Shown here: piece by piece, positions 54,774-64,000 of the stretch
Numbering within the stretch: position 1 is the stretch's first letter
How the letters are laid out: each line of letters opens with the position of its first letter
NCBI GenBank assembly: GCA_038021145.1
Contig: JBBPHT010000002.1
Span: forward strand, 992,001 to 1,056,000
Source of the DNA: Phyllosticta citriasiana
Taxonomy: Eukaryota > Ascomycota > Dothideomycetes > Botryosphaeriales > Phyllostictaceae
DNA length: 64,000 nt
Direction of reading: 5' to 3'
Notes under the pieces: model-generated
What the model was told of the DNA's origin: nothing
Seen by the model: the letters and a program-made list of their open reading frames with translations, nothing else
The model's database searches: none
Position numbers and translations under genes: made by a program

Positions 54774-56806
54774 ATGGACGCGGCTTCCAAGGGCCACTTC
54801 CGCCTCGCTGGACAAGAATACCCCAAAGTGACGTTGTGGAAGGGGCCAGGGATGACGAACGTCTACTTTATCTTGACATTCGTGGTCTTTACTACTGTAA
54901 GTCACTTGTTCAAGTATTGTTGGTGACAGATCAATAACGATTGTGAGGCAACGAATGGCTACGATTCCAGCATGGTCAACGGTTTACTCGCATTGGACCA
55001 ATTCAACGACTGTATGTGCAGCTAGTGAGATCACACGATCTCTTCGGAATATCAGATCAGGAAGAATCAAATGTGATTCCAAACGTGTTTCAGCAATTCT
55101 TGCTGAGGTGTGGTTTGCATCGTTCACATTCACCTCAGTGTAAAGAATATTGTACTAGGCTTATGCTAACTAGTCGTAGACTTCCACACTCCCTCCGGAA
55201 CCATTCTTGGTCTCTTCAGTTCAATTCTTTTCCTCGGTGGCGTAGTTGCGCAACCCATTGTTCCTTACCTGGCCGACCTTTTCGGGCGGCGCATGGCCAT
55301 CTTCTCCGGAGCCGTCATCATCATGATTCTGGGAATAGCACTTCATGGCGCCAGCTTCAACCTCCACATGTTCATCGCAGGGCGATTCCTCGTCGGCTTT
55401 GGCGTGGCCATTGCGCACGTTGCTTCTCCTCTCCTGATTGCGGAGCTGGTGCACCCACAGCACCGAGCCACCTTTACGACAGTCTACAACACGACGTGGT
55501 ACGTCGGCAGCATCGTGGCGGCGTGGCTGACGTTCGGCACCAGCCAGGTCATGAACCAGTGGAGTTGGCGCGTGCCGAGGTTGGTTCAGGCCGCACCACC
55601 AGTGCTGCAGCTTTGCTTTGTGTGGTTTGTGCCCGAGAGCCCCAGATGGTACATTAGCAAGGGGAAGGAAGAGGTTGCCTTGAAAGTCCTGGAAAAAAAT
55701 ACACGCCAACGGAAATGGTCCGTTCTACTTATTCCTGTGCGCTAAGAAGGCCTGAGACATTTTGGCACTGACGCTCCACCCACACGAACTGGTCCAAGTC
55801 GAGTTTGAAGAAATCAAGTCGACGCTCAAGCTTGAAGCCGAGTGCAACTCCAGCGGGCAACCGCAGGCGGCTGCTCATCCTCGCCACGCTCGGCCTCTTC
55901 TCGCAGTGGTCGGGCAACGGGCTCGTGTCGTACTACATGAGCTCGGTGCTCGCCTCGGTCGGCATCACCGACAGCAAGCAGCAGCTCGTCATCAACGGCG
56001 TGCTGCAGATTGCCAACGCGTGCGTGGCCGTCGGGTCCTGCTCCGTCGTGGACCGCGTCGGCCGACGGAAGCTGTTCCTCGGGTCGACCGCTGGCATGCT
56101 GGTCTGCTTTGTGGTGTGGACGGTTCTGTCGGCAAGACTGGAGGAGCTCAGCAGCCACGGAAACAAGGCCATGGGCAACGCGGTCGTATTTGTAAGTTTG
56201 TGGCGTCCCCAGTCCCGTGCCCCTGATTTCGACGGACCCCCTTCCCCCTGTACAGCCACCCCCTGCTCCGCACTGACCAAAATTCACCTGACTTGGCGAC
56301 TTTTACAGATGATATTCCTCTTCTACTTCTGCTACAACACTGCTTGGTCGGGTCTGATGGTCGGCTACGCGGTAGAGATACTGCCATTCAATATTCGCGC
56401 AGGGGCATCGCGGTGCTGTGGTTTGGAATCGACGCGTCGCTGTTTGTCTCGACGTTTGTCAATCCAGTCGCCCTCGACGCGCTGCACTGGAAATACTACA
56501 TCGTCCATGTAAGATTTGCCACTTTTTCCTCAGCTTTGATGTGAATTTTCCTCTCCATCTGGCACTGGCGCTACTTGCTACTTGCTACTACGGTGCGTGT
56601 GGCTCGCAATTGAACTGGCCGTCGTATGTCGGTTCTACGTCGAAACACGGAACACGCCGCTCGAAGAAATCTCGAAGCATTTTGACGGCGTCGATGCTCT
56701 GGTCAGTGGGGCGGCAGTGACTAGCGAAAAGGGCTGCACGCTTACTCAGGACTTGGAAGTGGAGAAGGGCGAGAGCACCATGGTCATTTTTCAAAAGGAG
56801 GTTTGA
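54774..56806 (+). pseudogene. MFS sugar transporter (hexose/lactose-permease type), disrupted
   Basis: Sugar:H+ symporters of the major facilitator superfamily have 12 membrane helices. The first half is clean: ATG 54774, exons 54774-54896 and 54948-55011, and a third from 55180. They encode TNGYDSSMVNGLLALDQFND, PYLADLFGRRMAIFSG (the loop 2-3 signature), AGRFLVGFGVAIAHVASPLL and VPESPRWYISKGKEE. At the A7 run 55693-55699 the frame is lost. The central loop resumes as HELVQVEFEEIKSTLKLEAE in another frame with no usable AG acceptor before it. It breaks again near 55850, where the usual loop segment before GNRRRLLILATLGLFSQWSG is missing. Helices 7-10 are good, including a normal intron from 56192 to about 56308. 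At 56398-56405 one base is lacking between NIRA and GIAVLWFGIDASLF. The last intron (donor at 56511) lacks an AG before WLAIELAVVC. The terminal ETRNTPLEEISKHFDG is intact. At least three frame breaks make a functional protein very unlikely. Confidence 0.85.
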
Positions 56807-57619
56807 CGACTGAGACAATATCAAGACAATCTTAGGCGCAGTGGAGACAACAAGCAATTATGAAGTTGTCGCATGGCAGACATGGATAGGGGGGCTGGCT
56901 TTTTTCCGTGGCGGCGGCGAGGAGCACGCTCTACTACCGAGTATGGATTCAAGGATGAAGCGCGCTCAGCCAAAAGAAAAAGAAAAAGGAGCCGCCGTCC
57001 CTGGCAAGCCCCAAATCCACAGTCGCGATGATCAAGAGATTCCGAAACAGTGGACTATATCCCTTTCCACCATCGCGTGCATACATGACGACAGTTACAA
57101 GAGACGATGGCGAACAAAGAAAAAAAGTGATCGAGATTGACACTCAGTAGTCGCCATGCCTGTGCATACGTCGGATTATTGCCATCGCCAATCTCGACCA
57201 AGACCGAAGAGTACGCAATCGCGCCGCTGGCTGTCCAGTCTAACCCCCCTGGCTCGTTCATCACGATACGAGCTTGCCAAACCAACAAGAGACCGAGACT
57301 TGGTGGAAAAAGTCATGGCAAGCTTACTTAGTCATTCAATTCGCGAATTGCGCGTTCTGGCTTCGCAAGCACCATGGTACTACAATTTCCGGTAAATACT
57401 TGCGCGCGCGTCAATGCGTGCTATCTATTTCCCTACTTACAATTGTTCTCATAGGTAGGCCACGCAAGAATTGTCGACAATTTGCCACAAACCACTCGAC
57501 AAGCCAGCCAACAGCCAACGAGCGATCGACGGTCCGCCAACCAACCAACTAACCAAGAAGACGACGCCTCATGCAAAAACGGGGAACGGCGAGGCGCAGG
57601 ACCTTGCTTGTTCCTTAAC

Positions 57620-57648
57620 TTCCCTTCCCTTCCCTTCCCTTCCCTTCC
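57620..57648. repeat. (CCCTT)n pentanucleotide repeat
   Basis: About five and a half TCCCT/CCCTT units in tandem. Confidence 0.9.
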
Positions 57649-57905
57649 GCCCACCCATGCATGCATGCACGCACCGCAGGACAGAACAGGGGCAAGGCAG
57701 ACGCTGGGCAGGCAGGCAGACAGGCCTTCCCTGCCGCCACGGCCGCCGTGCCGCCGTGCCGCTGCGCCCAGCCGGCCCAGCCAGTCAGGCACGGTCGATC
57801 GCGAGGAGGCTCAAGGACAAGAAGAACTAACGAATGGATGTCTCGGTGCGGCATGGCGTGCGCTGTGGACCAATCGCGGAGGAAGGCAGGGGAGCGCGGG
57901 GGGCG

Positions 57906-57924
57906 TTTTTTTTTTTTTTTTTTT
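57906..57924. repeat. T19 homopolymer
   Basis: Nineteen consecutive T flanked by G-rich sequence. Confidence 0.9.
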
Positions 57925-58980
57925 GGGCGTGGAAGATTGGGAAGTTGAGACAGGAGGATTTGGGGTTTAAGCGCCGACCGTCTGAATCTCCAGTCAGATG
58001 GTTGCGTGTGTGTGTGTCTGCTCGATAGTTGGTTGGGCAGAGTCGGCTTGATTTTGGTAAGTTGGCTGGTTGGTTGCTTGGTTGGTTGGCTGGTGGGGAG
58101 AACGCTGATTGGCAAGTGCGCATGTGCTATACATGGATACAAAAGTGCAAAGAGAAAGACTGAATAAGACGTCGTCGACGCATGTGAAAGTGACGGAGGC
58201 GATCATCGCCTCTTCTTGCCACAGATTTTGAGCCAAGCAAGCACGGGAACGCACGTTGTTGCAGCACGTGTGCGAAATGTTGGGCTGAAGTCGCGGTCGA
58301 GAATGAGCCAAAGGAAAAAGATGCTCGCGCCTTGGTTGCCATGCGGATGGTAGGAGTGTTTTACTTTGACGCTTCCACAGTTGAGCCAAAAAGTCAAAGG
58401 ATCAATCAGTCTGTCTGGCTTGTGCTTGTGCGAGTCAAGCCTCTCTCCTTTTGTCCTTTTGTCTATCTGCCTGATCGTCGAGTGGATGATGCGTCGGCTG
58501 GGTTTGGTAGATAGGCATTCGGCGGCTCTGCTCGATGTTAAAGGACGACCGAAACCTACCGGTATCTATTGCTGCCCAGAACCCTTTTTGAGTTGGCTTC
58601 CTGCTGATTATACATTGACCGAGAACGGCAACGATCGCGATGCGCTTGAACTTTTGAGTAAGAGAGATATGCTCACCGCGGGGCGATTTTAATGCACACT
58701 GCAAATTTTTCACGATTTTCCTTTGATGCGCAAAGTCAGCTTCAAGAGTCAGAGAAACGACTCTGCTACCATATGCAGGGGCTGGGGTTCTGCGGCTTAT
58801 CGAGTCAAAAGTCTAAATTCCCTGGCCCGCTGGGCAGCAGCGGTAGCAAGTCAGCAGTTTTTTCAGGGACCATGTCTACAGTAGTTGAGCAGCGATTGAT
58901 GCTGAGTCGCTCGAACCCAAATTTGTCTAGATTCTCTCACCACTTTGCCTTTTCATACTGGGTACTCTCAGGCCGGAGTT

Positions 58981-59215
58981 CAGACTTAGTAGTCGCATGG
59001 CTTTTTTTCCAATTTCTAGCCAGGCAACTACATAAGAGGTTTAATTTTTGAGCTTTTCTACCCTTATTTCTGACAATCTCTAATGTTAAATCTGTATAAC
59101 TATAAGAGGTTATACCTTAGTCACCGGTGTAGTAAGGAAATCTTAGCTACCTTATAATCTAGGGCAAATAAGAGGGCCAAAATTAACGCAATCTCCCATC
59201 TTTGTCCCATTCTGC

Positions 59216-59219
<4 letters not shown>
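58981..59219. other. AT-rich island, possible degenerate repeat
   Basis: About 240 bases, much richer in A/T and TpA and poorer in CpG than flanking DNA, ending in a T37 run. The motif ATAAGAGGTT occurs twice (about 59031 and 59102). This composition is what repeat-induced point mutation leaves on old transposon copies, but no element is recognisable. Confidence 0.4.

Positions 59220-59256
<37 letters not shown>
59220..59256. repeat. T37 homopolymer
   Basis: Thirty-seven consecutive T directly after the AT-rich island. Confidence 0.95.
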
Positions 59257-59257
<1 letters not shown>

Positions 59258-60037
59258 AAAGTTGTTGACGCTGAACACCGGCCTGGGAGCACAAATGACA
59301 AGCACGCAGCTCAAGCATGGCCAAGCGAGCCGCGTGTAAAAGACGTCAGTGGCCTAGGGGTTCAGTGGAAAGTCGGTTTGTTTTGCCTTCGTTCTCGATC
59401 AGTCAGTCCCCGACTTCAAGGGTCGCAAAGCTGTTGGGATGATGGGTGTTTTGGTTGTTGGCGTGCGGCGGTAGCGGTAGCGGTAGCGGCAGCGCGGCAG
59501 CCAAGCGCGGCGCGACGGGTGGGCGCGCGGACGACAGATCAGCGACAGGGAGCGGGTGCCTGCTTTCTGACGAGTGCAGATCAGGGTGGTCGAGGAAAGG
59601 GCTCTCTTGTTGCTTTTTGGTCCCAGGACCAGAAATCTTCTTTAACGAAATGACCCTTTTCAGCCAGCGACAGAAGTTGATGGACCTGCTGCTGTGGCAT
59701 TGGGAAAAAAACAAGGCGCATTGCAGGAAGGCCATCCAGGTAGGCGGGCGGGCGCAGCGTGCATGTGCGAGGCGAACAACAAGTAAAAAAAAGACCGTCG
59801 TTTTGTTGACGTGCAGGTCGTGAGAAAAGAAGCAGCGGCAGCGGCAGCACCAGCGGGCGCCCTGGGAGCAGATCCTCAATATCAGAATGCCTGCAGTCGG
59901 ACGGGGAAAAGTGGGCGAAGTCGTTAATGTGGATCGGGAGCGGCTGATGGGCTGAAGACCCCCCCGAACGACCTGAGCCTGACTCGGCGGGAACTCTCGA
60001 CGACCTGATGAAGATGCAACGTTTGCCGTCATTGACC

Positions 60038-60061
60038 TTTTTTTTTTTTTTTTTTTTTTTT
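60038..60061. repeat. T24 homopolymer
   Basis: Twenty-four consecutive T, followed after two C by A7. Confidence 0.93.
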
Positions 60062-61683
60062 CCAAAAAAAATGGATGACAGACGCAATGAGCTATTTTGG
60101 GTGTCTTTGTTTACGTGCGTCTGTGGATATGGGTGTGCTGGCGGCAGTTCCGGGGCGGCAACAGCAGAGGAGAGCTGAGAGTTTGGTGCAATGTTGCGTT
60201 GCGTCGCATGGCCATGTGTCTTGGGCGACACCAAAAATTGAGTGTCACGCTGGAAATGGAGCTAGACAGTGTTGTGAGACTTGCTTGGCCAGCGGCGGCG
60301 CCACACGAGGGCCGGCGGGAGCCCGACAGACGAACAAAGTGTGGCGACGCGGTGGCACGGCAGCGTCCCAGTGGCCAGGAGAGCTTAACCAGTGTTTTGG
60401 AGACGCCCTGTGAAGGCGGCAGGCGCCTGTCGCACTCAGCCATTTTGCTGGAGCGGCAGCCGGCTCCTTCGAGAAAGAGGCCCGCCATCGATGGAAAGCC
60501 TGAACCACCACCGTCGAATGGAACTGGAAAATGGAAGGACGCAGAAGAAGAAGGAGAAGGATGCCGACTCGGCGGCCGAGGAACCGGACCACGGCAAAAT
60601 CTATTGTTGTCGGAGTGACGTGCGGCTATCAAAAGAACACGTCGAGAAATGACGATGAGAATCGACAAGAGCTACAAACATCATGTACGCGCGTTGCAGC
60701 CACAGTCATCTCGCTGTCCAGAGCCTCATGGGCCAGGGTGGGTCTCGAGAGAGCCGTTTCAGGCATCTTGCAAGCTGGGGCTAGTCATGTTTGAACGGGA
60801 TCCCATTGTCAGCGGCGAGTTGCTCTGGTCTGCTAAATTGGGAAAGCAGAGCAGACGTGAGTCTATAATTGGGGTTGCAGAAAGGTGGCTCCCGGTGCTG
60901 GGGTTCTCTCCTGAAGATCTGCCGCAAGCGCGTGTGGATCCGGTTCCCGTTCAACGCCCGACAGACGACATGACGGGTTGGTGGTTAGTAGTATGGCATG
61001 GCAGGCGACTGCTGCACCACCACGACACAGAGATGCAGCGTACAGAACGGGTTACAGCAGCATCCCACGAGTGTGCCCGGGCGGCGGGCGGGAAAGGGGG
61101 GCGCGCTCCGGATGGCCAAGGAACTGGAGAGCCAAGAACGCGGCGGCAACCCCTGGCCGGGATTCCAGGATACCTGAACAGCCAGCCTCAAGCCTCAAGC
61201 CTCGAGCTTTGCTTGCTCTCCCTCGATGCCAGCCCAGGTCAGGTCAGGTTAGGTTTGATTCACTCACCCACGTCATGTGACGGTAGCCCCTGTCGCTGTC
61301 TGTCGTTCCTTGTCGTTGAAACAGGCTGGACTATGACGATGGGGGTCTCCGTTTCGGAGGGGTGCGGCCGAAGGCGAAGGGGTCGACGGGTCATGCGGAA
61401 CCGCCAGCTCAGCCCGGATTCAGGCCGATGCGAAATCTGCCTTCTTGAAGCTGAAGAGCACTGAGATCCAACAGGTCGACGTAATCAGCCCTGGGAGCCC
61501 CCCCTTTTGCGCGCGCCAACCCTCCGCTGCCCAGGGTGGATGCTCGGATCGTCGTCTAAACAGCAGTGTTTCAAGCCCGGCCTCGTGCCCGATATTGGCT
61601 GAGCTGGGTGCGGTGCTGGAGATGCGGCTCGACGTCGGCTCCCTTGATGTTGGGATAGAGGCTTGAACAAAAAAGCTGCCGTC

Positions 61684-61712
61684 GCATGGCATGGCATGGC
61701 ATGGCAGGGCAG
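61684..61712. repeat. (GCATG)4 passing into (GCAGG)2
   Basis: Four perfect GCATG units followed by GCAGG variants, a close match to the CATGC array at 4935-4959. Confidence 0.88.
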
Positions 61713-61845
61713 GGCGGATGGCAGCGAGCTGGCCGCCGGACATGGGCATGTGTGGTTGCGCAGGGTTCCGCAGGGTTATTGGATCATGGCCTCACTCTGC
61801 GTGGGCTTGACTCGGCGGCCACATGTGGCGCCATGCCTGTTCCTG

Positions 61846-61878
61846 ACATCCATCCCATCCATCCCATCCCATCCCATG
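61846..61878. repeat. (CATCC)n repeat
   Basis: Imperfect tandem CATCC/CATCCCATC units. Confidence 0.8.
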
Positions 61879-62379
61879 AGCATCCGTTCTCGTCGCCATA
61901 GCGCTGCCTTACGAGCCGCCGCGGTTCGCAGAGAGCGCCTTGCCTCTCGAGCTGGGCTGAATGCGCGAGTACGTCACGGGTTCTAGAAGCCGGCCTCGGG
62001 ATCAGTACATGGCTGCCATCAGCACCCAGCTCAGCGCACAGCAGCAGCTCGCACAACAGCGGGTCCGCGTCAACCTTCTCACAGGGATCATGGAACGATT
62101 CGAAGAAGCTGAAGCCTCGTCGTCATGGCCAATCGAATACCTACCGCCGGGACGTGCACACCAACCTGAACGAAAGCCACTCGTGCACAGCCCGTGCTGG
62201 CCGCGGGATGCCATGAAGCCTCTCATGTTGGCGCAGCACAGAGCGTCGTTCAACTGCCTACCATGAAAAACACTCAGCGCCGCCCGCCCCGTATTCCTTC
62301 CGGCAGGCAGCTCGTCATAACTCGATGGTTTCAACAATCCAACCGCCGTGGCATCTGGAGCCCTGTGAGCCCTCAGCCC

Positions 62380-62402
62380 TTTTTTTTTTTTTTTTTTTTT
62401 TT
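62380..62402. repeat. T23 homopolymer
   Basis: Twenty-three consecutive T followed by CCCTTT-type pyrimidine DNA, about 245 bases upstream of the small frame at 62647. Confidence 0.93.
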
Positions 62403-62646
62403 CCCTTTCCTTTCCTTTCTTGCCCTGTCGACCAGATAGGTATATAGACCCCCGGACTGCCTCTCCCTGTCCCCCAGCCAAACCAGCCATCCTCGACGCC
62501 TCAAGACGAGCATACCCTTCCCTGACTCTTCGCACACAAATAATAAACACGCCCAACACGCCTTCTCGCCCACTCGTCCAAACAACCAACCTCTCAACGC
62601 CTTAATATTTAATACCTCTCGCGCCAACCTCTCCTCCACGTCCATC

Positions 62647-62793
62647 ATGTCTGTCGCCGCATTCACCTCCAACTCTATCAACCACCGCGTTGCCCGCACC
62701 TCTCTGCCCTCTCGCTCCGTCAAAGGCCAGCAGTCCATCATGGCCCGCGCAGATCCCGACCCGGGCAACAGCCGCGACCCCTACGGCTCCTAA
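62647..62793 (+). CDS. Possible small protein, 48 aa
   Basis: ATG at 62647 follows a C-rich leader of about 180 bases with few purines and an AT box (TTAATATTTAATA, about 62601-62614). The initiation context is CCATCATGT. The peptide starts MSVAAFTSNSINHRVARTSL, continues with PSRSVKGQQSIMARADPDPG, and ends DPYGS before TAA. It is hydrophilic and without Cys. The leader and context look real, the product is unfamiliar, and no conserved domain is visible. It could be a stress-type hydrophilic small protein, the first exon of something longer, or chance. Confidence 0.4.
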   Translation: MSVAAFTSNSINHRVARTSLPSRSVKGQQSIMARADPDPGNSRDPYGS

Positions 62794-64000
62794 GAAATTT
62801 GTCAGAATGCTCCCCACCAAAGCATACACCAATCTTGGACAATGGACTGACAGTTGCGCAGAATAATCCTTCACGGGCACCAAACAAGCCCGCCTACCAT
62901 TAGCGGCTTAGGCCCAGCTACACGGCACACCGACGGCGCATCATTCGCTACAACTTTACTTTTTTAATTTTTTGGGCTCCGAATCACCATTCGATATTAC
63001 GCCTTCTTGGACGACGACACCATTATAAAACACTTGCATTTGGCGGCGCTTTTTGGATTTGATGGGAAGCATTATTCTTTGGACGACCTCGTTGCGACAC
63101 GATCGCCTGCATAGCGTGGAGTTTTTTGTTTTCTTGGGAATAATAGACGGAGAATAGATAGATGGCCGCCTCGCGGCAGGACACGAACTTGTTGGATTTG
63201 GGATCTTTTTTAGATCGGGACATAGATTGGTTCTTTGGGGTTCTAGAGCGGGTTGGTGTTGTACTTTATTGTTTTGTTTTGGGACGTGGAACGTTTTTGT
63301 TGGAGAGTGGAGTCGCTTCGAAGAATAATATGGAGATCACACATCCCCTGCCGTCTCATCATGCATCTGCCAGCCTGCCCAAGTGATCCGTACTGGTCCC
63401 CACTGACCCTTGTAACCTGTCCCGTGCAATCACAGCCCTCTCTATCTCTCAGCGCGTAGTCTATTCGCACCCAACACGATGATGCACTGCCGTGTTGGTC
63501 CTCAGGTCTCGCCCCAGCGACAAAATTCTCCGCGCGGCTCGCGAGCTGCCTGTTGGCAATCCTGCAAACCCTGTTGCATCTGCCGCGACAACGGTCCCTT
63601 GACAGCCTGCGGCTCTGAAAATGCTCCTGGAGCTGGGGCTGATCGCATCATTGCGCGCCTCAGTCGCCTAACGTCACGTTTCGTCTTTGCAAACATCCGG
63701 ATCCGTGTCGACGCGCGAACATCTCGCGCCCCGCAAATGGCGAGAGCGAGAGTCATGAGGCCGACACCAACTGCTCGAGGCTGCAGGCCAAGGGTTGGAT
63801 GGGTTTTTGCAGGCTAGACGGCGCCTTTGTGCTCCTCATTCAAGGGCAAACTCTTACGTGATGGGAATCCCACCAAGCCCTTCCCGTTGGCCAACCCTCG
63901 ACGCTATTCGCTCTCTCATCTGTATACTCGGGCGGCATGGCCTTCTTTTTGGGCGAACGCCTTACGAATCCTGGCATCGAACCGCGTTCGTGCGCTGCAA
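62794..64000. other. Right end of window, no supported gene
   Basis: AT-richer DNA at 62940-63350 could be the 3' region of the small frame. Beyond it are only short overlapping frames (for example 63479-63817) without recognisable products. Confidence 0.5.

Larger units (their letters stand above)
56807..62646. other. 5.8-kb stretch without a supported gene
   Basis: Frames are many because the DNA is GC-rich, but none has a recognisable domain or splice logic. The longest, 60649-61464 (271 codons, plus), is compositionally incoherent. The region is marked by four long poly(T) tracts, an AT-rich island, (CCCTT)n and (GCATG)n repeats (listed), and TTGG-rich DNA near 58030-58100. The part after 62400 looks like a pyrimidine-rich promoter/leader for the small frame at 62647. 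Confidence 0.5.

Noticed and set aside
59220..59256. Poly(A) tail of a retroelement inserted on the minus strand
   Set aside because: The AT-rich body lies on the wrong side of the T run for a 3' poly(A), and no element or target-site duplication was found.
60649..61464. 271-codon plus-strand frame
   Set aside because: Composition is incoherent, there is no domain or leader, and such lengths arise by chance in GC-rich DNA.

Overview
This window is nuclear DNA of a filamentous ascomycete (Pezizomycotina, most likely a Sordariomycete). Nearly every recognisable gene is split by short introns of about 45-80 bases with GTRNGY-like donors, CTRAC-like branch points and YAG acceptors. Intergenic DNA is GC-rich, dotted with microsatellites and long poly(T)/poly(A) tracts. 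Homologies point to fungi: PAM17, MSH3 with a PIP box, the fused fungal glycogen debranching enzyme, SmB, PEX1, a SesB-type NLR and a secreted PL1 pectate lyase. No rRNA, tRNA, CRISPR array or intact transposon was recognised.

Layout. 0-7.4 kb: the start of an unrecognised minus-strand gene running off the left edge, then about 7 kb with no gene I can support. 7.4-15 kb: a two-exon gene with a retrotransposon-Gag-like segment, a small hypothetical gene, an L-threonine aldolase and a secreted pectate lyase. 16.7-23.2 kb: a decaying accessory pair, namely a fructosamine-kinase-like pseudogene and a very large SesB-hydrolase/NACHT/WD-repeat NLR broken by at least one and probably two frameshifts. 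24.2-35.3 kb: a NEDD8-type Ulp1 protease, MSH3 and the glycogen debranching enzyme. 35.3-38.3 kb: a repeat-rich divergent intergenic region. 38.3-53.7 kb: a housekeeping block (RhoGAP, PAM17, ribosomal protein uL5/RPL11, SmB, MPC1, PEX1, a conserved acidic protein), partly arranged as divergent pairs with short shared promoters (RPL11/SmB 503 bases, PEX1/acidic protein 253 bases). 54.8-56.8 kb: an MFS sugar-transporter pseudogene. 56.8-64 kb: almost gene-free, with poly(T) tracts, an AT-rich relic and one possible 48-residue protein.

The contrast matters for interpretation. Housekeeping genes here are intact down to their splice sites. The three broken genes all belong to accessory classes: sugar-adduct repair, NLR immunity/allorecognition and sugar uptake. 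Two of the breaks sit in homopolymers (G7 in the NLR, A7 in the transporter) and could be assembly errors. Others (a 14-base partial duplication plus a nonsense codon, missing sequence, absent splice acceptors) look like genuine decay. The best candidate for something unusual is the NLR: its effector, NTPase and propeller segments are all conserved, but the hydrolase-NACHT part is separated from the propeller by one extra G. Exon structures were worked out by eye from reading-frame continuity, splice consensus and remembered family conservation; no alignment or search was run.
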